In this document: positions 29,888 to 41,347 of the stretch, in pieces
Layout: each line of letters opens with the position of its first letter
Position numbering within the stretch: the stretch's first letter is position 1
Assembly: GCF_000485595.1 (NCBI RefSeq)
Contig: NW_014577265.1
Coordinates: 147,662-211,661, forward strand
Direction: 5' to 3'
From: Priapulus caudatus
Taxonomy: Eukaryota > Priapulida > Priapulimorpha > Priapulimorphida > Priapulidae
DNA: 64,000 nt
Made by a program: the position numbers and the translations under genes
The notes under the pieces: model-generated
Told to the model about the DNA's origin: nothing
The model's input: only the letters and a program-made list of their open reading frames with translations
Database searches by the model: none

Positions 29888-30755
29888 TAGCCTCGTCTAC
29901 ACGACGAAATTTAACTCGACTTAAGCTAACTCGATTTAAGCGTTAAAACGAGTTAGCGATTATGTAGCGTCTACACGACAACACCCGGTAGCGTGTGTGT
30001 GTGCGTGCGTGCGTGTGCAGGTACACGTGTGTGTAGGAGTGCGTTGCTGCGTACGTGCGTCTGTGTACAGGTACGCGTACGTGCATGCATGTGCACGTAG
30101 ACGTGCGTCCGTGCGTGTGCACGTACACTTGCGTGCATGCATGCGTGCGTGCGTGTGTGCGTGTGCACGGATACGTGCGTGCGTGCGTGCGTGCGTGTGC
30201 ACGTACACGTGCATGCATGCGTGAGTGCGTGTGTGCGCGCGTGTGCAGGTACACGTTCGTGCGTGCGTGCGTGCGTGTGCATGTACACGTGCGTGCGTAC
30301 GTGTGTGCGTGTATGCGTGCGTGTGCATGTGCACGTAGACGTGCGTGCGTGCGTGTGCACGTACACGTGCGTGCATGCGTGCGTACGTGCGTGTGCACGT
30401 ACACGTGCGTGCGTGCGTGCGTGTGAACTTACACGTGCGTGCATGCGTGCGGGCGTCCGTGTGTGTGCACGTACACGTGCGTGCGTGCGTGCGTGCGTAT
30501 GTGCGCGCTTGTGCAGGTACACGTTCGTGCGTGCGTGTGCAGGTACACGTGCGTGCGTGCGTGCATGCATGTGCACGTAGACGTGCATGAGTGTGTGCGT
30601 GCGTGTGCAAGTACACGTGCGTGCGTGCGTACGTGTGTACGTACATCGTACTAGTGTTGCCGCCTATCGTGGAGTTATGTAATATTCGCTAACTCGAGTT
30701 AAGCGTCTATACGGGGCCTTAACTCGAGTTAAATTTCGTCGTGTAGACGAGGCTA
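29888..30755. mobile_element. TIR element filled by a GTGC-rich minisatellite
   Basis: The ends TAGCCTCGTCTACACGACGA and its inverse are perfect and continue as the inverted pair AAATTTAACTCGA; TA at each end can be read as a Tc1/mariner-type target. Between them, 29990-30645 is a minisatellite of variable 30-60-bp units (GTGCGTGTGCACGTACACGT cores). There is no transposase. The frames of 70-230 residues here are Thr/His/Ala/Arg or Cys/Val repeats and are not genes. Confidence 0.75.
29990..30645. repeat. GTGC/ACGT minisatellite
   Basis: Higher-order repeats of GTGCGTGCGTGCGTGTGCAC followed by GTACACGTGCGTGCATGC variants, about 650 bp. The alternating purine-pyrimidine composition has Z-DNA potential and many internal palindromes. 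Confidence 0.9.
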
Positions 30756-31282
30756 TAGATTAGGGTTTAGTTTAGATTAGCGAGGACGCTAAAATCGATG
30801 GTGTGGTCTGCAGAAAGAGAGTGATTAAAAATAATGTTAGAAAGAGGGTAATTAAAAATGTCGCGACGGTGTTTGCATAATGGAGTAGTGGGCGGCAGCG
30901 CGTTTGATGTAGTATATATAAGAGAGACGAGAAATGGTTAAGAATCAGTTGTTATGCATGTGCACAGCAAGTGTGGTTACCCGAGCGTACGATTGACTTC
31001 TTTGTTAGCTAGAAACGTATAAATGGAGGGTTTTTGGTTGAGAGAGAGAGAGAGAAACAGACGAGAGTGTGCGCGGATGCTTGCCTCTGTACGCACGCAT
31101 GGGGGTGCGGCTTTTGAGAAACAATAATAATATTTGCTAAACACAACTGCTTGGACTTTGGAGTTTTCCTTCTTCATCTCTACAACAAATCCACTTTGCA
31201 ACTGGTAACATCACCGCTTCGTTACAATATGGTACGGGGATATATCAGCATAGATTTATGTAATAAATTGTTATCAGTAGAC

Positions 31283-31987
31283 CAGGGGCCCGTTGTCAGA
31301 AATATCGTAAAGTTAATGCTAAAGTTAATGCTACGTTAACACTTACGACTAATGCTAATGTTGTGAGACTAGCGTTGACAGAAACACATCGCAGCTATTA
31401 GAAAACTTACGATAACAGGAACTTCATCACAAGGCTGCTGATTGGATGAGAATCAATCACAAAATTCAAATTCATACACATTTATTGTACATCACAGTAA
31501 TTTATGCATATTATGATGGCTAACCACATATAAATAATAAATATTTGATGAAAAACGACGTGGTCATGAATTTATTCTGCACAACAAGACAAATTCTCAC
31601 ACTGTAACGCGAGATGCGAGAATTGTGGCAAGCGTGGAAAACCTTTAGAACAAGAGAACAAATGCCATACGCCATTTGTAAATGTATTGTTTTGTTTTAT
31701 TAGCGGTAGATAATTAATGATTTTGACGTGTTTTTCAAGAAAAACACACATTTTATTCATTATTATATAATATAATATCACTATAATTGTAATTAGTAGT
31801 GTAAATGTGTTATTTTCAACTTAATATTAAAGTTACGAGAGGGTCTGGGCTGTCGTAATGTTATGAGGAAATTTCCGAGGATTTTTCGTTCTCGTAACCT
31901 TACGATGTTTCTGTCAACGGTTTACGAGTGGAAGTTAATGGTAAGACTAATGTTGCGACTAATTTTGTTTCTGACAACGGCCCCCTG
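31283..31987. mobile_element. MITE, about 705 bp, TIR CAGGGG(C)CCGTTGTCAGAAA
   Basis: The left end CAGGGGCCCGTTGTCAGAAA and the right end TTTCTGACAACGGCCCCCTG are inverse copies with one mismatch or indel. Subterminal blocks (AAGTTAATG, ACTAATGTTG) are also inverted. The interior is AT-rich and non-coding. The target-site duplication is unclear. Confidence 0.7.
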
Positions 31988-32512
31988 TGTTTATAATCAG
32001 GAGAGCGTTATGTAATTTGTTATATGACTTAATTGCTACCTTATTGCTAAATATTTAATTCCTTTCATTGGTGACTTCATTTTTAGTTTATATGACATTT
32101 TTGTATTTGTTATTTCTTGTGTGACACACAATTCGTGCTGCAGGGGTCTCTATTGGGCCTAACTCCCTTCTATGCTAGAGTGTGTTGGTGTCTATTTGTA
32201 TTGTATTGATTATATGAATGATTGGCTGGTTGGTGGATTGCAATCGAATAATTTGTAGTATATAGATAGATGTAAGTAGATAGAAGGATATGTTTGAAAG
32301 GGGGATGAATAGACGGATGGATGGAATAACGAGGGCTCTCACACATTCTATCCCGAATACGTAACGAGTTAAAATTGAAGCTTGAGTTGTATCTATAAAG
32401 TTCATTTTACGTAGAACTTGGTCGTGCTATGGTACCGAGACAGAATGCATCCACCATACATGAAAATCAGTGGTTCATAATCGTACAGTGCATAGTAGGT
32501 ATAGCATAGATA

Positions 32513-33090
32513 TAATCAAGAGCCCATTAACCCCAGAGCGTACATGCAACGCTGAAATAGGAAAACCATGGTGTCGTTTCAGCAAAATTAATAAAGTTTA
32601 CCTACCTTATTTTAATACTGCTCTACTGGAATATTATGCAGGAGTCATAGCTAGCCAATATAAGATCAACCGCTTGTCTCTACGATGTTCCTATGCCGAG
32701 ATATAAAGCGATAAAAATCGAGTACTTCTAGGTAATCCTAGCGCCATATCACCCAGTAACACGCCTCTCGCGCGTTTAGTGACTGTATAGATATATACAA
32801 CGTGCTAACCATGTGTTGTATTACCATGTGTTGTATATAGCAGTTATCTATGCAGTCACTAAACGCGCGAGAGGCGTGTTACTGGGTCATATGGCGTACT
32901 CGATTTTTATCGCTTTATATCTCGGCATAGGAACATCGTAGAGACAAGCGGTTGATCTTATATTGGCTAGCTATGACTCCTGCATAATATTCCAGTAGAG
33001 AAGTATCAAAATAAGGTAGGTAAACTTTATTAATTTTGCTGAAACGACACCATGGTTTTCCTATTTCAGCTCTATGGGCTCTTGATATAA
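32513..33090. repeat. Large palindrome with about 270-bp arms
   Basis: The left arm (32513 to about 32800) and right arm (about 32845 to 33090) are inverse copies with few differences, separated by a short spacer with a tandem ACCATGTGTTGTAT. Each arm reads the same frame outward-in (AEIGKPWCRFSKINKVYLPY, then EYYAGVIASQYKINRLS, then SLRCSYAEI and a stop), on + at left and on - at right. The structure is a foldback element or a head-to-head duplication. Confidence 0.8.
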
Positions 33091-33099
33091 TATAATAGA

Positions 33100-34154
33100 A
33101 CAGCATAATTCTAAATAATCTATTAAATAATATCCACACCTATCTAAATTCGTTGACACTTTTCACGATCGCATAATTTTGCGAGGAAAATTACGGTGAC
33201 TTGACAGTGTCAGCAACATTGCATCAGATGTTGACACTTCATATCTTCCTCGCAACAAATATCTTAAACAATAATAAGTATACATATGGTAACATTACGA
33301 TTATCTATAGCTTAAATTTTGAGGTTATACAACATTCAATTAATGATCGGCCCTCTCTAATATCTATCATAGATCATTGAACATTATTTTGTAGTCTGTC
33401 TATCATGTACGTAGAGAGACATAGAGCTTTCGAACATCTGAAATACGTCATATTATAAACATGTCTGTCAGAGTATGTACACAAATTTCCTCCTCCGTGG
33501 CTCCAAAATACGTGAACAGCAAAAGGTTTACAATACTGAATAACGAAAGAATTACACAAATGCAATCTGTTCAAGACGAACTTCGTGAAACTTACGAGCA
33601 TTTTCTAATCCTCGCATCTCATAATATCTTAATTCTCTTATATATTTTAATATATTATAAAATCATTACTTTGTAATAATTTCACATTATTTGAAAACTT
33701 AACAGCAAAGGAAGCCACACAGGATCACTTAGATTGGGATAGATTTGATTATTTTATTGTTGTTTTCACTATTTTGCGTCACGAACGCATGACACTGCCC
33801 AGCTTTCCCTTGATACCGGTCAGAATTTTATCGTTTTAAGTTAATACGTGATGGTGTTTAAAGGACCAGTGGTGATGAACTTGTTTTATTTAAAATAACA
33901 ATAAGTAAAATCAGTAAGATTACAATCCCGTAGACCATAAATTTGGGTGGGGGGGTTCTACAATAATTAAACGTATGGTCTACTGCTCTTAGTATCGGTA
34001 AATGATCTTTTCTTCTTTATACTGACACATAAGAAGAAGCGTCCTGCTAAAAGTTGAACAAATCCTGCGCAGCACATCGTACCCAATAACAGCAATAAAT
34101 TACATTATAGACATAGCTTGCTACGCCAACCGCCAAATAACAAAAAGGAATAGA
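33100..34154. other. Intergenic DNA and 3' flank of the receptor gene
   Basis: No gene recognised. On the minus strand an AATAAA lies at 33890-33885, about 265 bases past the receptor stop, and could serve as its polyadenylation signal. Confidence 0.4.
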
Positions 34155-35607
34155 TTAAAGTTCATATAGCTTACGCCGCATGTGCTTTCTATGACGCCTT
34201 GCGTTTCTCTTGTTCTTCTTTACAATGAACTCCAGCAGAAGACAAAGCAGCGATGGTATTAATCCTATCAGTAGCACGAGTAGGATTCCTGACATGGTGT
34301 GTAAGTTAAGACTGCGCGCTTGTACTGTCATTCCTCCTTCCTGCGAGCATTCGGGTGGTGAGTGAGGGAGGATGCTAGAAACAAGTTGATTGAAGAGACC
34401 GCTCTCCGTATACCGTTGCAGACCTATATTAATGCCTTCCCCGTATTTACTGCCATGTCGCACGATCCATGTCATATAACTTGCATGTATTTTTACCGGA
34501 GCTACAGCTAATCTGCAAGTTCCTGTTGCCGCATAGTCAGCACGGAAGATAGCATCAACTTCTATGATACTGAGGAGAAACGCATATTCTCCCGTGAGAA
34601 CGAGTTCCAGTGCAGCATCTGTACTGCTTACAACAGCCCGCTCATCCGCGGAGATTTTCTGCCACAACTTTTCCAGGTCAGACTCTGAAGGCTGTTGCTG
34701 CATCTTGTCTAGAATCGCCCATCCTTCAACTGCGGTCGGTGTGATAGAAGGATGAAGTGCAAATTCATGTAGTGTCTCAAACGGACACTGTATTGTCGGC
34801 TTAATAGTAAAAAAACTGACTAGATTTCCACTGTACAAAGCGCAAACATTAATAACGAAAAGCCACCACATAGAGAGTAGTATTCGGGTTGAAATAGTTC
34901 GAGGCAAGCCTACTCCGCCCTGCTGCAGGAAGGAACCATGCAAGCGTGTGGACCACATAGTAGACTATACCTTGTGTAGATTCCGTATTTCCCTCTACTC
35001 CACTGTCCGTCTGTAACCATCGTTCCATAGCTACCCTTATTGCTGCTGCCACAATTAAATATGCCAGCAGACAAAACCAGATGTAGGTGTCAAATAGACT
35101 AAATATATTTATCATTTCAATCTCCTCCTCTGGTCTTTTGATAAGGACCGCATGGTCGTCATTCAGGAGTGGTGTTAGAAATTGCACGATGGTCGCACGT
35201 TGATGTGTTTTGGTGAAAAAGCCAATTTCCAGGTCTAATAATCCATCTCTTATCGCTGACAATCCTTCTTGGATCGTGTGTCCGTGGCGAATGGTGTACG
35301 TGAAATTGCGATACCTACTCAAATCCGCTAGCAATGTTTTTGAAAACATAGCCATTGAGTCATCTAACGAATATGAACCATAGGTTCCAACTTTTATGTG
35401 TGCACCATTCAGTTGATCGATACCACGTGAAGGTTGAAGGTTTGTCACTTCCTGTCGCAGCTTCATCTTGGAGTTGTTACTAGCAGAGGGGATTAGACAG
35501 GCTGGAGAAGACGATGGGTTGGTGTTGATCAACGAAAACGCTGACGCCAGTAGAGTGTAGACGAGCAGGTAACGCAGAGACACGTTGCTCGGATGATAAC
35601 GATACAT
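34155..35607 (-). pseudogene. Ionotropic receptor (IR / iGluR-like), single exon, one frameshift
   Basis: About 484 codons. The first frame (35607-34926) starts with a hydrophobic signal-like leader (RYLLVYTLLASAFSL). It then has an S1 ligand-binding half (IKVGTYGSYSLDDSMAMF, RDGLLDLEIGFF, RATIVQFLTPLL) and M1 (DTYIWFCLLAYLIVAAAI). The second frame (about 34930-34155) begins LQQGG and reads the pore/M3 block (RTISTRILLSMWWLFVINV, ALYSGNLVSFFTIKP, CPFETLHEFA). The S2 half and M4 (GILLVLLIGLIPSLLCLLLEF) follow, with a basic cytoplasmic tail. The WWLFV...YSGNLVSFFT signature and lack of an N-terminal LIVBP domain indicate a divergent IR, a protostome chemosensory receptor class. One extra base near 34930 separates the frames: either a young pseudogene or a sequence error. 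No introns are visible. Confidence 0.85.
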
Positions 35608-36048
35608 CTAGTAAACGTGTGTGTTGCCAGTAAGCTGCAGCTATTTCTCGTCTCCACCTGCCGCGCGCCTAGCCAGTATGTACATTATAAACATGTAGCA
35701 GCGCAGTTAGTTTGTTTGGAACAAACATAAAATTTCGTTAAAAGGTACATGCGTGTCGTTGTCACGTATGATGTACTTTTTCCATTTTCGCATGCCAGGT
35801 AAATCAACAATGTAATGTTGACATGACGAGCTAATTAATTGTTTTGACAGACGACACGAGTCAATGAAAGTATGACAATGAGAAGCAGTCAGCAATTGAC
35901 TTCCGCCACTGAAGTCAGTTCTCATACCATCGCTGTCATTAGTCAATACGCTGATAATCATTGAGGAATTCCCTGTCTAGATTTGAGAACGGTATACTAG
36001 ATGGTTTTACTTTTCATAGGCGATACCAGGGAGTCTATAATAGGCTCC
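35608..36048. other. Upstream flank of the receptor, no feature seen
   Basis: Non-coding DNA between the receptor start codon and the Mag-like Gypsy insertion site. No promoter element could be assigned with confidence. Confidence 0.4.
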
Positions 36049-36235
36049 TGTAGTGTTTATGTAATTCCGAAACCCCCCTTTGGTTCTCCCCTAGTGAGCG
36101 TTCTCTGTATCAATAGGAACCGGAAGTTTAGCTAAAAACACATGATCAGCATTATGTAGCCAGGAGACTTATTCAATAAAAGTATTGGGATTGAATCCAG
36201 ACTTATCGTCAATTTGTACAGCCTTCAGCATCACA
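36049..36235 (+). repeat. 5' LTR of the Mag-like Gypsy
   Basis: 187 bp, preceded by GCTCC, containing AATAAA near 36175. It has a diverged partner at 41162-41347. Confidence 0.92.
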
Positions 36236-36417
36236 TCTAGCGCCGGGGATGTTCTTAAATACATCAAGAATGCGCAGCACTGAACATTTAATGCTGAACA
36301 ATGCATTCTAATCTATAATTCGAACTTTTATCAGGCCAACTCACTAGCTTTGTGAATGTGTGCCGTCTGAGCCAGCTTCTCTCAAAATACTGAATAAACT
36401 CCCAACTAACATTTGCA

Positions 36418-37485
36418 ATGTCGCTCCCAGCCTCCCCAGCATTCGATCTAACCCACGCTGGCAATATCGGGCCCAGATGGGACAAATGGTTAGCACATTT
36501 GACCCGTTTGCTAGTCGGAATGGACATCACAGATCCAGCTAGACGTCAAGCCCTGTTACTACATTATGCAGGCCCAGAAGTAGACGAAATTTATGACACG
36601 CTTACAATGCCGGATCCGGGTGAGCATGAAACGGTTTTTGCTGTATCTGCCACGGCGCTGACAAATTATTTCAAGCAGCGCACGAACACCACTTTCGAGA
36701 TTTACACGTTCAGGCAGTGCACCCAGGAAGCCGGTGAATTTATCGATACGTATGTCACACAACTTCGGAAGCTTGCCAAGTGTTGTGGATTCGATGATAC
36801 CGAAAAAGAAATCAACAATCAGATTATCATAGCATGCTCCTCTCAAGCCTTACGGCGATGCGCTTTACGCCAAGATCTCAAACTTGATCAATTAATCGCA
36901 GCAGCTCGAGCTCTAGAGCTAAGTGATCAACAAGCCGACAAAGTGGAATCGCTCAAAAAATCATCCGTAATTGTCATACACAGACCAGCCAGTCGTGGTA
37001 GAGGGCATCACCGACCTCGCGATGCTGGTGGATGCCATCAGAGACATCGGTCCATGTCGAGACATCGCCATCAGCAGCATCAGCATCGGGAAGAGTCGAA
37101 CACACGAAAACAGCCAGCATCCAAACACACAAAAACTTGTTATTTCTGCGGTGGATTCCCACGCCATCACAAAAAGGACCCTCACTGCCCCGCTACAGGC
37201 AAGGAATGCACAGCTTACGGTTTTGTCGGACATTTTAGCAAAGTCTGTCAAAGGAGCCGTCGATGTCAAAAGACTCAAAACGCAATACACGCAAAATCGG
37301 CGAACACCACGGTTTCAAATGATGATGATGACGAATACGTTTATTCCGTGCGGGAATATCCGCCGTGTGACCAAATCACTCTAGCCCAATCAGGGGGAAA
37401 TCGACTACCACGATGCCGCATAAAACTTAACACTAGTCCTGTGCAAGTCATTATCGATTTCGGTGCGTCAGTAATACCCCCGTAA
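36418..37485 (+). CDS. Mag-like Gag and start of protease
   Basis: The 355-residue frame begins MSLPASPAFDLTHAGNIGPR, and the capsid-like core (RQALLLHYAGPEVDEIYDTL, FRQCTQEAGEFIDTYVTQLR, LAKCCGF) is typical of K02A2.6-like elements. A nucleocapsid zinc-knuckle region follows (CYFCGG...HHKKDPHCP, then CTAYGFVGHFSKVC, where the second Cys is Tyr). It ends at VQVIIDFGASV, the protease active site with Phe in place of the usual Thr/Ser, followed by a stop. Both the Tyr and the Phe suggest decay. Confidence 0.85.
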   Translation: MSLPASPAFDLTHAGNIGPRWDKWLAHLTRLLVGMDITDPARRQALLLHYAGPEVDEIYDTLTMPDPGEHETVFAVSATALTNYFKQRTNTTFEIYTFRQCTQEAGEFIDTYVTQLRKLAKCCGFDDTEKEINNQIIIACSSQALRRCALRQDLKLDQLIAAARALELSDQQADKVESLKKSSVIVIHRPASRGRGHHRPRDAGGCHQRHRSMSRHRHQQHQHREESNTRKQPASKHTKTCYFCGGFPRHHKKDPHCPATGKECTAYGFVGHFSKVCQRSRRCQKTQNAIHAKSANTTVSNDDDDEYVYSVREYPPCDQITLAQSGGNRLPRCRIKLNTSPVQVIIDFGASVIPP

Positions 37486-39500
37486 CGCCGGGGTGGCGTC
37501 CTTGATTCATCGATTGACATCATTGATGAGAAATCATACGACGAGTTACGCAAATCGCGACCGCACACAGAACAGCTCCAGCAACCCTGCACCATGTTGT
37601 ATACTTATGGTTTAAAGACGCCGATACCTGTCATCGGAATGTTTACCGCCAACGTACATTACCGTGAAGCATCGGAAAGGGCAGTATTCTACGTCGTCTC
37701 GGAGACAGGCGGTAACCTTCTTAGTTTCCGATCCGCCCAAGCACTTGACATAATTTACATAAACTGTAACGTCAACTTAGAGCCTCAAGCAAAATCTGAA
37801 ATCGTCGAAGCGTTTCCTGACCTATTCAATAAAGGTATTGGAAAACTTCGCGGACACCAAGCGAAGCTACACTTTAACACTGATATACCGCCGAAGCAGC
37901 AACGTCATAGGAGAGCTCCTTTCCACAGACGCCGAGACGTGAAAGCTGAATTAGACAGACTTATCAAACATTATTGAGAAGGCAGATGGCCCGACGCCAT
38001 GGATAAGCCCTATTGTCGCCGTCCCTTAGAAAAATGGGAAAACGTGCATCTGCATTGACATGAGAGCAGCAAACGCCGCAATCCTACGTGAGAAACATTC
38101 AATGCCAACAATCGACGAACTAATCGCCGATTTAAATTACAGTACCGTATTCAGCACATTAGATCTCACGAGTGCATATCACCAGCTTGAACTTGATCCG
38201 AAATCACGATACATGACAACGTTTAGCACACACATAGGATTATTTCGTTATAGGCGACTTCTTTTCGGCGTCAATACAGCATCTGAAGTGTTTCAGAGCA
38301 CGATCGCAGAGATTCTCTCAAGGGTTGTCTCAACATATCAGACAACATTATCGTTCACGGCAAATCAAGGTCAGAGCACGACGCAAACCTGAAAGCAGTT
38401 CTGAAGCGCCTACAGGATTACAATGCCAGACTGAACTTGGAGAAATGCAAATTCGCGCAACCTCATGTGTCATTCTATGGGCATGTCTTCGGGAAAGATG
38501 GCCTAGTAGCAAATCCAAAAAAGATCGACGCTCCACCGCCAACCAACGCATCCGAAGTAAAGTCCTTTCTAGGCATGGCGCAATACGTGTCGCGTTTCGT
38601 TTCTAACTATGCGACAATCACGACACCATTACGCAAACTGACATGACAAGGCACACCGTGGATATGGGAAGGCCGCCACGAAGACGCATTTCGAGATCTC
38701 TAGAAAGCACTAGCCGGAGCCCATGTTATGGAGTATTTCGATGCAAGAAACCCGTCTGAGATTATCGTTGATGCCAACCCGACTGGTCTCATGGCAATCT
38801 TTTTACGCAGAACAACAAGGTCGTTAGCTATGCTAGTCGCGCTCTCTCCGAGGTCGAATCGCGCTATTCGCAAACGGACAGAGAGATGGTTGCAGTCGTA
38901 TGGGGGGCAGAACATTTCCACATATACTTCTACGGTTCAGATTTTACTATCACAACGGATCATAAGCTGCTCCTTGGGATTGTAAACAGCACAAACCCAG
39001 CTTCTGCCAGGATCGAGAGATGGCGCCTGCGTTTAACTCCCTACAAGTTTAATCTTGTCTACACACCCGAACGCGACGAGAACAATCCAGCGGATTTCTT
39101 GAGCCGTCACCCAGCTAAATCGGCAGCCGAAGCCGAAAATATCGCGCAAAGATATGTTAACTATGTCTGTCAGAACGCGGTACCGAATGCTATGTCCGTT
39201 GATCAAATCCGAGAAGCGTCTCGCACTGACCCGGTTATCCAAAAGCTACACGCAGCACTGAAAACTGGCATCTGGAAAGACAAGGTCTTAACACTGTACA
39301 AAGCAATTCGAGATGAGCTCATGAGCCATGATTGTATGATACTGCGACAAACACGCTTACTGATTCCTGCGGAGCTACAGCAGAAAGCCATTGATCTTGC
39401 ACATGTAGGTCACCAAGGCGTGGTGAAAACAAAACGCTAGCTACGCTCCAAGATCTGGTTCCCAGGAATCGACAAGATGGTAGAGAAAGCCGTCCAGCAA
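37486..39500 (+). pseudogene. Mag-like pol: protease end, RT, RNase H, integrase start (broken)
   Basis: Frames 37594-37977, 38060-38392, 38437-38646, 38728-38985 and 38886-39440 join with shifts and stops. RT shows RICIDMRAANAAI, FSTLDLTSAYHQLELDPKSR, FRYRRLLFGVNTASEVFQ and a catalytic box read as SDNIIVHG (Asn at the second Asp). RNase H follows (IIVDANPTGLMAIF, HIYFYGSDFTITTDHKLLLG, RWRLRLTPYKFNLVY), and then the start of integrase (HVGHQGVVKTKR). The in-frame stops at about 38644 and 38701 and the altered box rule out activity. Confidence 0.85.
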
Positions 39501-39503
39501 TGC

Positions 39504-39766
39504 CAACATTTCATTTGATGGCAGTGGACCGGCAAAGTCTGCTGAGACTTTACACCATGGGGGCTGCTGGAAGGCTGGACATAACGAGAAGTTCTGGTGG
39601 CGTAGACTTTCGAGTTGTTGCCTGGCACGGTATGTGCCAGGCAACAACTCGAAAGTCTACGCCCCCAGAACCTCTCGTTATATCCAGCCTGTCCAGCCTT
39701 CCAGCAGCCACATGGTGTGAAATCTCAACAGACTTTGCCGGTCCACTGCTATCAAATAAAATGTTG
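39504..39766. repeat. Inverted duplication within the Mag-like integrase
   Basis: About 125-bp arms face each other around a 5-base loop (GGTAT, 39629-39633): CCTGGCAC at 39621-39628 pairs with GTGCCAGG at 39634-39641. Complementarity extends out to TCATTTGATGGCAG on the left and its inverse near 39745-39760. The right arm carries the expected integrase reading (ATWCEISTDFAGPLLSNKM); the left arm is its reverse and replaces the normal zinc-binding coding sequence. Confidence 0.9.
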
Positions 39767-40345
39767 TTAGTGGTGATCGATGATTACAGCAGATTTTCTG
39801 GAGGTCGAGATCATTCATTCAACCTCAGCGAAATCCGTCGTTCTAAAACTGGACAATATCTTTGCTCGGCAAGGGACACCAGAAACTGTTCGATCAGATA
39901 ACGGACCACCGTTCAACAGCGCGCACTTTGATAACTTTGCAAAACATTTCGGTTTCCGCCATCGTAAGATAACTTCGTTGCATCCACAAGCAAACGGTGA
40001 GGCGGAACGCTTCATGAACACAATGATGAAAGCTATTCGCCCCAGCGACCATCAAGAAGAAAAACTGGAAAGAAGAACTTAACCATTTCTTGCGCCAGTA
40101 TCGGGCAACTGCTCACTCGACAACTGGTGTCGCCCCAGCTACAGCACTATACAACCTTCGTTTCCGCACCCAACTTCCACAAATTCCGGAACGCGATACA
40201 CCGCCATTACAAGACACGCGTTCCAAAGTTGACGAAAATGATACGCGGAAAATGACAAGCTGAAGAAACAAGCTATGAAAAGTTATGCAGACGAGAAACG
40301 CCGCGCCAAAGTCTTGGACATTCGCTAGGGCGATACTGTCTTGGT
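39660..40345 (+). pseudogene. Mag-like integrase core and C-terminus (broken)
   Basis: Reads CEISTDFAGPLLSNKMLLVV (first catalytic Asp), IDDYSRF, then ARQGTPETVRSDNGPPFNSAHF (second Asp) and SLHPQANGEAERFMNTMMKA (Glu), then a tail with frame changes. Shifts occur at about 39790 and 40080. Confidence 0.85.
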
Positions 40346-41161
40346 CCGCCAACGCCGTGAAAATAAGCTCAGGCCGTATTTTGACCCTGAACCGTTAACT
40401 GTTGAAAGAAAGAAAGGCAGTATGGTCACTGCTCGCCGGGGATCGTTCACAATCACACGGAACGTTACCCACTTCAAGCGCATTGACACAACAAAACGTG
40501 TCGAAGAACCAACGTGATGATCTCGATGAGACACTGGATAACGCCGGTGATGCCGACCACGAAATTTCGCCTGAGAATGGAAACAGCAGCACTCCGCTTA
40601 AATCGTGCATACGTCAGAAAGACACACGCTTTGCGCGCACGCACAGGTTACCAGTCCGCTTCAGAGGCGATACCGGACTACCAAAACACTTCGCAAACAA
40701 AGAAGTGTCGACTAGTAATCATGCCGCGTTAAGCTCAGTTGGTTAAACAATCTAATGGTAAAGATTGGATTATCGAGGTGAAGTACTGGATACCTCTCCC
40801 TCGTTGTTTTCCTCAAACCGAATATGGCGTAAGCACTACGTTGAGTTTTGTTCATGTCAAAAGCAACCATTTTTGAGAGTTAGTTGTTCTTATGTGTTTT
40901 GACTATATTGTTTGTAATTTGTAGTTTGATTTTATATTCGCTCTGCCGTAAGTTTCAGCGAACATTTCCGTATAATCATGATAATAGTTTTGAACATTTT
41001 AGACTCCATTATTGTTCCATATCGTAAATCAGACATAGGGTTAAAGTGTTAGGCTTAAAGTCGATAGGCTTAAAGTGTTACCTAACATGCCTAATCACGG
41101 TTGCTATTATACAGACTAAACAATGCTGAAAGAGAACAAGTTCTTATCTAGAAAGGGGGAA

Positions 41162-41347
41162 TGTAGTGTTCATGTAATTCCGAAACCCCCTTCGGTTTTC
41201 TCCTAGTAAGCATTCTCTGTATCAACAGGAACAGGAAGTTCAGCCAAAAACACATGATCATCATTATGCAGCCAACAGACTTATTCAATAAAAGTATTGG
41301 GATTAAATCCAGACTTATCGTCATTTCGTTCAGCCTTCAGTATTACA
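41162..41347 (+). repeat. 3' LTR of the Mag-like Gypsy
   Basis: 186 bp, followed by GCTCC and preceded by a purine tract at 41149-41161. It differs from the 5' LTR at scattered sites (about one in ten), so the insertion is not recent. Confidence 0.92.

Larger units (their letters stand above)
36049..41347 (+). mobile_element. Gypsy (Mag-like) LTR retrotransposon, full length but mutated
   Basis: LTRs lie at 36049-36235 and 41162-41347 (TGTAGTG to CA) and are flanked by the 5-bp duplication GCTCC (36044-36048 and 41348-41352). A polypurine tract (AGAAAGGGGGA) abuts the 3' LTR. Gag, protease, RT, RNase H and integrase follow on +. Premature stops, frameshifts, a changed RT catalytic box and an inverted duplication in integrase show it is dead. 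The element is 5.3 kb, typical for compact Mag/K02A2.6-like Gypsy elements. Confidence 0.95.

Noticed and set aside
29943-30654. Many overlapping frames of 70-228 residues on both strands
   Set aside because: They are translations of the GTGC minisatellite (Thr/His/Ala/Arg or Cys/Val runs), open in all six frames, with no domain.
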